A stretch of DNA of 62,354 bases. Source: a virus. Below, piece after piece: positions 54,381 to 62,354 of the stretch. Within the stretch, counting starts at the first letter, position 1; the number at the start of each line of letters is the position of its first letter. The stretch is from IMG/VR virus record IMGVR_UViG_3300042868_011200, positions 1-62,354 of that record. The stretch is one strand, 5' to 3'. The notes under the pieces are model-generated. The model was given only the letters and a program-made list of their open reading frames with translations. It had not been told where the DNA came from and ran no database searches. The translations under genes were made by a program, and so were the position numbers.

Positions 54381-56552
54381 ATGGCATTAGGATTTCAGGA
54401 TTGTTGTAATTCAGCAAGTTATTTTTATTTAAATGGCATTCCTGCCACAGTTTCTCAATTTGAAACTTATTATATTACTACATCACAGGGTGAAAATTTT
54501 TGTGCGACTTATGTGGATGTTCCCGCATTGAATTATCAACCACCAACGTATAATTTATTGGAAATGATACAATCGGTGGATTGTGATGACTGTAAAACAT
54601 CTAATAATTATAGTTGCCCAACATCCGAGTTGATTTTAATAAGTCAGGTAAATGCTGGGTCTATTGCAGGGTCTGATTGTCAAGTTAAGACAATAATGCC
54701 AATGTATGTAGAATGTGTGAGTGTTAATCCTGTATTAGATACTGGACTTGACGGCTCCGTTAGTTTATTTGTAACAGGAGGAACACCCCCTTATTTTTTC
54801 TATAGTGCCGGTACAACTACAGCATTAGGTAACAATACATCAAACGGTAATGTATATCCAATTTTCCAAAATTTAGGAGAAGGAACTTATAACATAACCA
54901 CCGTTGATTCTAATGGTGATTTTTCTATTACGGTTAGTTGTACACTAAACGCATTACCACCTCAACTATCAGTAACTTGCGCTCCAACAAATATATCAGT
55001 ATATGGTGCTGATAATGGAAGTATTAATCTATTAGTATCTGGTGGAATACCACCATACTCATATTCTTATTTAGGGAATAATATTACACTTCCGATTAGT
55101 AATTTATTTGCGGGAACTTATGAAATAACTGTTACTGATAATGGAGGAGAATACCAACAAGTTGAAGTTGTTAACTGCACAGTTAACCAAGCTTCACCAG
55201 TTAATTATCCTGAAAACATATGTATGAATTTTACATTATGTAGCACACAGTTCTTCCTACAATTTGAAAGAGATTCTACGGATATAAATTATAGAGCAAG
55301 TTATATATGTACAAATCCATCTGTGATGGGTTTACCTAGCTTATCTATATTTTATGGAAGTAATGGTTGGACAACTTCTTCACAATCAACAACTCAGAAT
55401 CCTGAATTCTCAGTAAATTGTGGTGTAAACTATGTTGGTCTTTTATTCTTTGCTGTATCATATACCCCTACCTCTACAATACCAATTGGTTCGTGGTATA
55501 CAAATCAAGGAGGAGTTTTAACGGGAGTTTCTCCTATTATTGTATCACCTGGATTATGTCCAGTTATTGTAACCCTACAATCAATCGGGGAATTTTGTAC
55601 ACAAACGCCAACACTATTACCTACAGTAGTAGTTGAAGGTGTTGGTGGAATAGGACCATATACATTTAATATAACGGCCTCTAATGGACAGGTCACTTCA
55701 AACACATCACCATCATTCCAACTGTCTAATGGAACATATTCTATTGTGGCCGTTGATAGTACAGGGATACAAAGCCAACCTGTTTCATTTACAGTACCAA
55801 CAAATAATGGAGTAGATGTTTTATTTGGAATTGATTCTTGTGTTACTTCAAATTTAACAACAAATTGGTTAAATCAAATATCAGGACCAAGTGCTAATCC
55901 TGTGATTCAAGATGGTGAGGCTTTAGAGTTAAATGCGTCTATGTCAAATTACATTGATTTTTCATTTTTACCTGACGGAGCGTCATTCACTGGAAAAATA
56001 AAGATTTCATTTACAAGTAATTTTACGGGAGGTGATGAGTCACACTCACTTCCAACGGACTCTAATATTATAGTTAGTCCAATATTAACATTAAACAACA
56101 TTACGACTAATAATGTTAGTACTAACTACATGAATGGAGTTATTCCAACCAATTTCGCAACCCCAAGTACTTCCCAAGATGGAACATATGGAACATGGTA
56201 CTCAAATGGGCAAGGTAATTCTTGTTGTAAAGATATAGAAAATGAAGGATTACAATGGTTCCAAGGACTACAGTGGGTTAGCCCGACATTAACGTTTAAT
56301 AATACGACAGTATTAAGTACAATATTCTCGATATATACCAAAAACATGGTACCTTTTTATAACTACAAATGTAGAAATGGAGCTTTCTGTGGTGCAAAAC
56401 TATCGAATAGTGTGACAATTCAGTTACAAAATTTAACAAAAGTTTCAGGATGTATAAATGTCTCGGGTATAAAAAAATTAATAGAAGGAACAGTTAAAAA
56501 TGATAGTAATGGAGACGCTGGATGGGTTACACAACCATCACCATCTTGTTAA
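54381..56552 (+). CDS. Second SprB-repeat-containing fibre protein (723 aa)
   Basis: The N-terminal 90 residues are Cys-rich (MALGFQDCCNSASYFYLNGI, CATYVDVPALNYQPPTY, VDCDDCK) and form a distinct attachment-like domain. Residues about 110-275 contain two SprB-type modules (VSLFVTGGTPPYFFYSAGTT; INLLVSGGIPPYSYSYLGNN with GTYEITVTDNGGEY). A third, weaker one lies near residue 420 (VVVEGVGGIGPYTFNITASN). The C-terminal 250 residues (VDVLFGIDSCVTSNLTTNWL onward) form an unrecognised globular domain with paired cysteines. The architecture is head-attachment, repeats, tip, as expected for a side fibre. Confidence 0.68.
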   Translation: MALGFQDCCNSASYFYLNGIPATVSQFETYYITTSQGENFCATYVDVPALNYQPPTYNLLEMIQSVDCDDCKTSNNYSCPTSELILISQVNAGSIAGSDCQVKTIMPMYVECVSVNPVLDTGLDGSVSLFVTGGTPPYFFYSAGTTTALGNNTSNGNVYPIFQNLGEGTYNITTVDSNGDFSITVSCTLNALPPQLSVTCAPTNISVYGADNGSINLLVSGGIPPYSYSYLGNNITLPISNLFAGTYEITVTDNGGEYQQVEVVNCTVNQASPVNYPENICMNFTLCSTQFFLQFERDSTDINYRASYICTNPSVMGLPSLSIFYGSNGWTTSSQSTTQNPEFSVNCGVNYVGLLFFAVSYTPTSTIPIGSWYTNQGGVLTGVSPIIVSPGLCPVIVTLQSIGEFCTQTPTLLPTVVVEGVGGIGPYTFNITASNGQVTSNTSPSFQLSNGTYSIVAVDSTGIQSQPVSFTVPTNNGVDVLFGIDSCVTSNLTTNWLNQISGPSANPVIQDGEALELNASMSNYIDFSFLPDGASFTGKIKISFTSNFTGGDESHSLPTDSNIIVSPILTLNNITTNNVSTNYMNGVIPTNFATPSTSQDGTYGTWYSNGQGNSCCKDIENEGLQWFQGLQWVSPTLTFNNTTVLSTIFSIYTKNMVPFYNYKCRNGAFCGAKLSNSVTIQLQNLTKVSGCINVSGIKKLIEGTVKNDSNGDAGWVTQPSPSC

Positions 56553-56567
56553 AATTACATAACTTAA

Positions 56568-56575
56568 TATTTATA
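56568..56575 (+). promoter_or_regulatory. TATTTATA element before 726-aa fibre gene
   Basis: Exact TATTTATA six bases before the chosen ATG. It supports choosing the ATG at 56582 over an in-frame ATG at 56522 that lies within the previous gene. Confidence 0.5.
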
Positions 56576-56581
56576 CTAATA

Positions 56582-58762
56582 ATGGGATACATACTTAAAG
56601 ATACTGAAGGACTAGTAATAACAAGATTAACTGACGTTGGGAGAAGAAAAATTTCCCAAGGTAGTTTTAATATAAGCTATTTCCAAGTTGGAGACAGCGA
56701 AGTTAATTACACATCAATACCTAATTACAATCAAGCGGATTCTATGGTACTTGAACCACCGTATAACGCTCAAAATAATTCAGGTGTACCAAACTCAACA
56801 AAAAATAATGTTAAATACCCGTATTATTTACAAGGTTCTTCAGGTATAACATATGGTATACCATACCAAGCATCTAATATTGATGAAGTATATAACACCG
56901 CATCACCAAGTGGGCAATTTTCTGCAACAACTTCGTGTTATCCCCCACAAAAAGGAACAGGATATACATATAACTCAGAATATCAGGCTGACTTAGGTTT
57001 AGGTGAATTTGATGGGGTGACTACCACTTGTCAACTTTTTTATAACCCTTGTACTAATTCGGCTACAGGAACAATATCTGCAAATACATTTGTATCTATG
57101 TATATGACTGGAGATAATGATGACCAGTGTGGATGTTTACAATCATGTTACCCTATATTAACATACAGGGTTATTGGTTTTGATGGGACAAATTTAACAG
57201 TCGATAGACCATTTCCAGACTTAAATACTTTGGGATATACTGGATTTGTTAAACTCTTCTTCTATCCTTCAGGTATGACAGGTTATGATTTGGCAACACC
57301 ATCTAACTATTGGAGTACAAGTGTTATTAATTATGAATCTATTTGTACACCTGAAGATGGATTTGTTAAAATTTGGAATATGAATATTCCTTGGAGCGAA
57401 AGTCCTGCAGGTACTACAGTTGCTCTTGAGACATACGATTTATTTGCATCCAAAGATTATATTGGAACTAAAGAATATTATGGATATATGTCTTCATCAG
57501 GACAAACAGATACCTCATCAACTTTTTATTATGATTCATATGGTAATAAAGTTAATGTTGCACCTGAGGACCAAAAAACAATTGCGATTGTTCACTATAC
57601 AAATAATACAATTATTAATTTCTTTGGTGAAAAATTTGCAACAGAAGCATATGATGCAACCAATCCTGGAGATACAGGACAAGCAAGAAATTTTAAAATT
57701 ACAATGCCTTGGTTAACTTGGCATAAAAATAAAGCATGTTGTTCAGGAACAACTTTTTACATTGACCCACCAGGATTTGATGGATATGATTTACTAACTC
57801 CTTATTATATTCAGTCTAACAAAAATTTAGATATGAATAACCCTGGAATTAGATATTTTCATTTATATGATACTAATGCAACCCCAAATGGATTACCTAA
57901 CAGGGTTGGTAAAGTATTTCCTGATGATAAAATCATCATATTTGATGATGAGGAAATTGTTGCGGCAATGAGTTATGCTTCTAACAGAAATTATACATTA
58001 CCTGCACCAAGGCTTGGACTTGTTCCAATAGGTGTTTGTGGTAGCGATACTGATGGGTTATTAGATAACGACTCAATGTGTGTTTGGGTAACATACGGGT
58101 TTGAAGGAGATTGGCAAGGAATGCATTGTAACTATTATCAAAAGATATGTGGACCGTCAACAGCTACAACTACTAGCGAACAAAACGTAACTGTAAATTT
58201 TGGAGGAGATTTCCAATGTTTTACCGCAGGTGCTACAAGTGGGTTCGGAGGTACTAATTTCTTTGTATTAGCTCAAACAGGTTCGACTTCACAATCAAGA
58301 CCTTCACCTACAGGATGGAAAAAAATTGATTTTACTGCGGACATACCCGTAACATATATTGCACCTAATAATTATATTAAACCCGAAGGATTAACTGCGA
58401 CAACATTTACAATTGGCTCAACTAATTACGCAGCTGGTATATCCTACGATTTAAGTACTCAGATTTATTTACCTGTTGTTAACTCGGCAAGTCCTGGAGT
58501 TAATTTTGGAGACGAATATTATTTCTATGGTACAATACAAACGGATATTGAGGCGACAATATATGAAATGAGATATTTAATTAATCTACCAAATAATCAA
58601 TTTAATAAATCTACTAATCCGACATGGAATCAATCATATACTCCATATATGACTGAAATTGGTTTATATGATACTGATAAAAATCTTTTAGTATTATCGA
58701 AATTCCAATCCCCACAGGTAAGACAAGGATTACAACAAGTTGTAGTCAAGTTAGATTTTTAA
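56582..58762 (+). CDS. Fibre/baseplate-attachment protein (726 aa)
   Basis: Start chosen at the ATG after the TATTTATA element. The longer in-frame alternative would add MGYTTITILLKLHNLIFILI, encoded inside the preceding gene's end, and would separate the promoter from the start. The protein opens with MGYILKDTEGLVITRLTDVG, then RRKISQGSFNISYFQVGDSE, a compact start I would expect to dock onto the virion. The rest is beta-rich, Tyr/Asn/Gly-rich with scattered cysteine pairs (DDQCGCLQSC, NKACCSGTTF). It ends with QVRQGLQQVVVKLDF. It is the last + strand adhesin; a fibre or fibre-base role is likely. Confidence 0.65.
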   Translation: MGYILKDTEGLVITRLTDVGRRKISQGSFNISYFQVGDSEVNYTSIPNYNQADSMVLEPPYNAQNNSGVPNSTKNNVKYPYYLQGSSGITYGIPYQASNIDEVYNTASPSGQFSATTSCYPPQKGTGYTYNSEYQADLGLGEFDGVTTTCQLFYNPCTNSATGTISANTFVSMYMTGDNDDQCGCLQSCYPILTYRVIGFDGTNLTVDRPFPDLNTLGYTGFVKLFFYPSGMTGYDLATPSNYWSTSVINYESICTPEDGFVKIWNMNIPWSESPAGTTVALETYDLFASKDYIGTKEYYGYMSSSGQTDTSSTFYYDSYGNKVNVAPEDQKTIAIVHYTNNTIINFFGEKFATEAYDATNPGDTGQARNFKITMPWLTWHKNKACCSGTTFYIDPPGFDGYDLLTPYYIQSNKNLDMNNPGIRYFHLYDTNATPNGLPNRVGKVFPDDKIIIFDDEEIVAAMSYASNRNYTLPAPRLGLVPIGVCGSDTDGLLDNDSMCVWVTYGFEGDWQGMHCNYYQKICGPSTATTTSEQNVTVNFGGDFQCFTAGATSGFGGTNFFVLAQTGSTSQSRPSPTGWKKIDFTADIPVTYIAPNNYIKPEGLTATTFTIGSTNYAAGISYDLSTQIYLPVVNSASPGVNFGDEYYFYGTIQTDIEATIYEMRYLINLPNNQFNKSTNPTWNQSYTPYMTEIGLYDTDKNLLVLSKFQSPQVRQGLQQVVVKLDF

Positions 58763-58767
58763 TTTAC

Positions 58768-58794
58768 AAAGTAAAATATTTTATTAACTTTTTT
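58768..58794 (+). terminator. Weak hairpin plus T run after fibre gene
   Basis: AAAGT pairs with ACTTT around an AT-only inner palindrome (AAAATATTTT), followed by six T. It is AT-only and weak; it may simply be part of the resolvase leader. Confidence 0.3.
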
Positions 58795-58801
58795 CTAACG
58801 T

Positions 58802-59392
58802 ATGGCAAAAAGTATAAAAAACTCACCCAAAATTTTGGGATTAGATGTGTCCACCAAAACTATTGGTTGGGCGCTTTTCGATTTATCATCAAGAGATTTA
58901 TTAGAGTTAACTCATATTTCTCCAAGACCTAAACCCACTTCTGATAATAAGATGGAAGAACTTTTTACAAAGTCAGGTCTTTTTAGAAAAAAATTAGAAG
59001 AATATAAGGGACTAGGAATAATAAAATGTATTATTGAGGAACCACTTCTAAATTCAAATAACGCTTATACTATTGGGACGTTATTAAGATATAATACTTT
59101 AATTAGTAAAGAAGTTTATGATGTATTGGGAATTGTGCCCGAGTATGTATCAACATATGAGTCAAGAAAAAGAGCTTTCCCTGAACTTGTACAAAAGAAT
59201 GAAAAGGGTAAATATGTTTTGTTTGGAGGATATCCAAAAGACTGTGACAAGAAACAAATTATATGGGAACTTGTTGCAAAAAGAGAACCACAAATTCAGT
59301 GGATGTATACTAGAAATAATACTTTAAAGAAAGAAAATTTTGATATGACAGATTCTTATACTGTTGTATTAAGTTATTTAAATAATAAATAA
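58802..59392 (+). CDS. RuvC-like Holliday junction resolvase
   Basis: A 196-residue RNase H-fold nuclease that would resolve branched DNA before packaging. Catalytic acids sit where expected: D15 in KILGLDVSTKTIGWALFD, E79/E80 in CIIEEPLLNSNNAYT, and D181/D184 in NFDMTDSY. T4 itself uses a different enzyme (endonuclease VII, gp49), so this phage has the RuvC-type replacement. It stands alone after the tail adhesins, with a shared terminator to the convergent gene. The call is firm on motif order and length. Confidence 0.82.
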   Translation: MAKSIKNSPKILGLDVSTKTIGWALFDLSSRDLLELTHISPRPKPTSDNKMEELFTKSGLFRKKLEEYKGLGIIKCIIEEPLLNSNNAYTIGTLLRYNTLISKEVYDVLGIVPEYVSTYESRKRAFPELVQKNEKGKYVLFGGYPKDCDKKQIIWELVAKREPQIQWMYTRNNTLKKENFDMTDSYTVVLSYLNNK

Positions 59393-59412
59393 ATTTAACT
59401 AAATAAAATTTT

Positions 59413-59440
59413 AAAGGGAGTCGTTTGACTCCCTTTTTTT
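59413..59440. terminator. Bidirectional terminator between convergent genes
   Basis: Ten-base-pair stem (AAAGGGAGTC with GACTCCCTTT), four-base loop GTTT, with A-run on the left and T-run on the right. It can stop transcription from both sides. The stop codon of the minus-strand gene lies in its right edge. Confidence 0.88.
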
Positions 59441-62354
59441 ATGTCTGACAAGGATATAATCTAATGAGTCCTCCATAGTTAGAACCATTATAATTTGTAA
59501 AACGACCTCCTATAATATACCTGTTTATTTCATCAATATAAATAGCCGAAGCCCTATCATTAAATCCAGACCCCACATCAAATGACGTATCTATAGTTCC
59601 ATTACTATTCATTCTGAAGATACCTTTATAAAGTTCACCATTAAAGCTAGCTGGTAAATTTACTGTAACAATAAGTATCTTGCCATCCTTAGTTTCGTTT
59701 ATTTCGTCGGGGAGATTAGAAACCCCAAAGCCGGTTCCACAATTACTCACAAAAGTTAAATCTAAATTACCATTTGCGTCCAATTTAGATATATTTCTTG
59801 GAGTAGTAACTCCATTATAACTTGTAAAGGTACCAGAAACAAATATTTCATCTTGTGTAGATATTAGTATTCTATTTACATTTGTACCAACACCACCTGC
59901 AAATCCTGACCCAACATTGAATGAAGAATCAAATGTTCCATCAGATAATATTTTTACTATTTTTTCAGAAGAATTACCATCGTAACTACTAAATGCCCCG
60001 ACTATTATTAAACTACCATCTGATAACATACTCATTTTTTGAGGAACTGCACCAGTGAAACCAGTACCAGAGTTAAAGGTCGAGTCAAAAGTTCCATCTT
60101 CGTTTAATCTAACTATTGAACCGCAACTATTTCCATCATATAAGTTGAATGCTCCAACCAAAATAATTTTCCCATCTGATTGTTGCATAAAATCACTAAT
60201 TAGACCATTAGCACCTGTACCTGAATTAAAATTAGTATTTATAGAACCATCTAAATTTAAATTAACAATTCTATTAACTGTTTGACCACTATAGTATTCA
60301 AAAGTTCCAACACACAATAAAGTACCATTCTTTAACTGAGAAATTTTAAGAGGTCTCATATTAACAAAAGTACTTCCACTGAATCCGGCACCTGACACAA
60401 ATGTTTTGTCAATTACACCATTAGAACTTGTTCTAAATATTCCTGAAACAAAGTTTTCATTATATCCTGAGAAGTACCCCCCAAAGACATATTTACCGTC
60501 ATTTTGTTCCGTAATGGTTATAATTGAGTTAGTTGAAACTGGTTGTAATCCTTTACCGACGACAAATGTATAATCAATACCATCTAAAGTACAAGGAGTT
60601 GTTGATGGTGTCGGGGTAAATGTTGGAGTTACAGTAGGGGTTACTGTCATACTTGGAGTCATTGATGGAGAAACACCTGGAGTACAGAATCTACATTGGA
60701 AAAGGTTTCCACTTTCAATAGAGTTTAAAACATTAAGAGCCGTGTTAACAATCTCAGTTGTATACGTGACACAAACCGATTTACCATCAATTGTTGCTTG
60801 GAAAGTTGAACCAGTATTAAATGGTAATGGTTGAGAAATTATATACGTTGAACCATTAGAACAATCTGTTAAAAGTTTGTTATAGTTATTTGAAAATACC
60901 GATTCAAAAGTTCTAAATTCTGTAGTTCCTGTTACTACACAATTTTTAGATATATTTGATGGTGTTGGGGTTACACCAGGTGTGGCCGCAGGATAATTAA
61001 ATGTAAATCCTGTTACGTCAACTGCCTTACCAAAACATATTTGAGTTTGAGTTGGTGTAGGTGTAGGGGTTGGGGAAGGAGGAACACCAAATGAAAATCC
61101 TAATGAAGCTCCTGATAAATAACCAGTTTCACCCGAACCAAAATCTTGTATATATAATGACCAATCTCCATTTAAGTCGTATGGATTTATATCTCTAAAT
61201 GTTAAAATACTATTTGTTTTATCACCATAATTAAAAGTGTATGGAGATGTCGGGTTAAATGGTAAATCTTGGTATGATTCTGGGTTGTTAATATAACTAC
61301 CACTCTGTATGCCATCCCAAACGGTACTAGATGATGTTGTAATAATTACATTTAAATTACCACCAGTAGATGCTGAAATTGGATTTCCGCCAAGTATTAA
61401 AGAGTAAGTTGATTCGTTTGGTGCGGTTAAAAGTATACCTAAATATTGTATATTATTGTGACCAAAACCACTTAAAGATAATGATATTTGAGATATAGGT
61501 TGACCTATTCCTTTAACATTTATTCTAACAGGGTATACTGATGCGACATCGTTATCAGGTATAATAATATTATTTGAACTACCTGTAAAATTAACTGCAA
61601 ATGGAACGGGTGTTGGAGTTGGAGTTGGAGTTACAAATGGTAAATTTGCACAATCAAATACGGCATTAAAATCAAAAGTTTCACAAACATTATTTGGCGA
61701 AGGCGCCGGAGTAGGACATAATAATCCAAACATAGATGGACTAAAGTCAGGGCATAAACTATAACTTGGGGTTTTGCCAAATAATATACAACTACCTCCC
61801 GCACAAGATGATAAACACCATCTTGTTTCACCTGTATTATAGTAAATGTATGAAGGAGTTTGAATCTCAGGTGCGTAAAATAAACTATAACCATTATAAG
61901 AACCATAGTTATAATATGTTCCATCATATTGTATATAGTTACCATAATTGGTAAATAAACAATAACTGTTTATAGTACATCCAGTTCCTGGTGATGGACT
62001 AGGGGTTAGTGTTGGTGTTGGGGCAGGGGTTGCTGTTGGTGAAGGACTACAAGCTGGACTAGGTAATGGTGTTTTCGTTGCGGTTGGAGTCTGTGTAACA
62101 GTTGGGGTGACAGTTCTCGTCGGAGTTATTGTTGGAGTTACAGTGTTAGTTGGGGTAACAGTTGGGGTTGCGGTATTAGTTGGAGTTATTGTTGGAGTTA
62201 CAGTATTAGTTGGAGTTATCGTTGGAGTAACGGTATTGGTTGGAGTTATCGTTGGAGTAACGGTTGGAGTTGAAGTTTTAGTCGGAGTAACTGTTTGAGT
62301 CACTGTTGGTGTTACCGTTGGCGTGACAGTATTGGTTGGAGTATTTGTAGGGGT
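59439..62354 (-). CDS. Modular adhesin with Thr/Pro stalks, P-domain-like and Delta-60 repeats, 5' partial
   Basis: The only minus-strand gene. The frame is open to the right edge, so the N-terminus is missing; a GTG at 62303 lies inside the repeat and is not a credible start. In order: a Thr/Pro repeat stalk ([10 protein letters not shown] units); a Tyr/Cys-rich module ([17 protein letters not shown]); a P-domain-like beta sandwich ([32 protein letters not shown]); a Cys-bearing module between two further stalks; and a C-terminal run of about seven Delta-60-type repeats (e.g. [14 protein letters not shown] with [15 protein letters not shown]), expected to fold as a beta propeller. All are typical of secreted Bacteroidetes proteins. 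It is probably a side fibre or decoration. The modules are visible; function is inferred. Confidence 0.72.
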   Translation of the reverse strand, partial: TPTNTPTNTVTPTVTPTVTQTVTPTKTSTPTVTPTITPTNTVTPTITPTNTVTPTITPTNTATPTVTPTNTVTPTITPTRTVTPTVTQTPTATKTPLPSPACSPSPTATPAPTPTLTPSPSPGTGCTINSYCLFTNYGNYIQYDGTYYNYGSYNGYSLFYAPEIQTPSYIYYNTGETRWCLSSCAGGSCILFGKTPSYSLCPDFSPSMFGLLCPTPAPSPNNVCETFDFNAVFDCANLPFVTPTPTPTPVPFAVNFTGSSNNIIIPDNDVASVYPVRINVKGIGQPISQISLSLSGFGHNNIQYLGILLTAPNESTYSLILGGNPISASTGGNLNVIITTSSSTVWDGIQSGSYINNPESYQDLPFNPTSPYTFNYGDKTNSILTFRDINPYDLNGDWSLYIQDFGSGETGYLSGASLGFSFGVPPSPTPTPTPTQTQICFGKAVDVTGFTFNYPAATPGVTPTPSNISKNCVVTGTTEFRTFESVFSNNYNKLLTDCSNGSTYIISQPLPFNTGSTFQATIDGKSVCVTYTTEIVNTALNVLNSIESGNLFQCRFCTPGVSPSMTPSMTVTPTVTPTFTPTPSTTPCTLDGIDYTFVVGKGLQPVSTNSIITITEQNDGKYVFGGYFSGYNENFVSGIFRTSSNGVIDKTFVSGAGFSGSTFVNMRPLKISQLKNGTLLCVGTFEYYSGQTVNRIVNLNLDGSINTNFNSGTGANGLISDFMQQSDGKIILVGAFNLYDGNSCGSIVRLNEDGTFDSTFNSGTGFTGAVPQKMSMLSDGSLIIVGAFSSYDGNSSEKIVKILSDGTFDSSFNVGSGFAGGVGTNVNRILISTQDEIFVSGTFTSYNGVTTPRNISKLDANGNLDLTFVSNCGTGFGVSNLPDEINETKDGKILIVTVNLPASFNGELYKGIFRMNSNGTIDTSFDVGSGFNDRASAIYIDEINRYIIGGRFTNYNGSNYGGLIRLYPCQT
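62050..62354 (-). repeat. Thr/Pro stalk repeat array at window edge
   Basis: Tandem, slightly diverged 30-base units coding (on the minus strand) for [10 protein letters not shown] and running to the end of the window. Units differ mainly at third positions, which argues for selection on the protein. Confidence 0.85.

Noticed and set aside
56522-56581. Extended hydrophobic N-terminus of the 726-aa fibre protein
   Set aside because: It is encoded in the end of the previous gene and lies upstream of the TATTTATA box; the ATG at 56582 gives a standard fibre start.
62107-62298. Plus-strand Val/Gly/Thr reading frame
   Set aside because: It is the mirror of the minus-strand Thr/Pro repeat array, with no independent start context.

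Overview
The window is a contiguous piece of a large, AT-rich (roughly one third GC by eye), strictly lytic-looking, T4-like contractile-tailed phage genome. No integrase, lysogeny gene, tRNA, CRISPR array or insertion sequence is visible. Almost everything is on the + strand and tightly packed, with gene ends often overlapping by 1-14 bases. Several independent signs point to a Bacteroidetes (probably flavobacterial) host. Starts lack Shine-Dalgarno sequences. The single-stranded-DNA-binding protein gene has a textbook Bacteroidetes-type promoter (TTTG, 20 bases, TACTTTTG). That protein ends in a bacterial-SSB-like tip (GDLPF). Tail adhesins carry SprB-type repeats like those of the flavobacterial gliding adhesin. 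The ribonucleotide reductase small subunit has the [10 protein letters not shown] signature.

Layout. (1) 0-17.6 kb, tail: the 3' end of a HAD-type phosphatase, a gp19-like tail tube with its own terminator, a gp26-like protein and a tiny ORF in the tail-assembly-chaperone position, a tape-measure-like protein, two giant baseplate/hub proteins (1619 and 2078 aa) flanking a small gp53/LysM-like protein, then two small genes. (2) 17.6-26.9 kb, replication and nucleotide metabolism: gp32-like SSB, a small protein, UvsX recombinase, an inserted ribbon-helix-helix plus HNH endonuclease pair, a 5' nuclease (T4 RNase H type), an unknown protein, gp41-like helicase, NrdB and NrdA, closed by a terminator. 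(3) 26.9-44.3 kb, baseplate: a flavodoxin-fold oxidoreductase and a small ORF, gp25, gp6, a 2070-aa protein with a membrane-like hairpin, four further structural proteins, and a P2-gpI-like tail protein. (4) 44.3-58.8 kb, adhesins: SprB-repeat proteins, a Pro/Thr-repeat protein, a long fibre, two paralogous beta-rich spike proteins and further fibre proteins. (5) 58.8-62.4 kb: a RuvC-like resolvase, then one convergent minus-strand gene for a large modular adhesin (Thr/Pro linkers, P-domain-like module, Delta-60-type propeller repeats) that runs off the window.

Regulation. Ten exact copies of TATTTAT(A/T) sit just upstream of genes that head transcription units. Six lie only 3-6 bases from the ATG and three lie 13-15 bases away. 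This looks like a phage late-promoter element that would produce many leaderless or nearly leaderless mRNAs. It resembles the reverse complement of the T4 late box TATAAATA. Five hairpin-plus-T-tract terminators separate units, and a sixth is weak.

No wholly new defence or enzymatic system is proven here. The best candidates for new biology are the TATTTATW initiation element, the host-SSB mimicry of the gp32-like protein, a shared N-terminal (possibly capsid-targeting) peptide on an inner protein and a flavoprotein, a possible +1 frameshift before the tape measure, and the Bacteroidetes-like adhesin cassette array.
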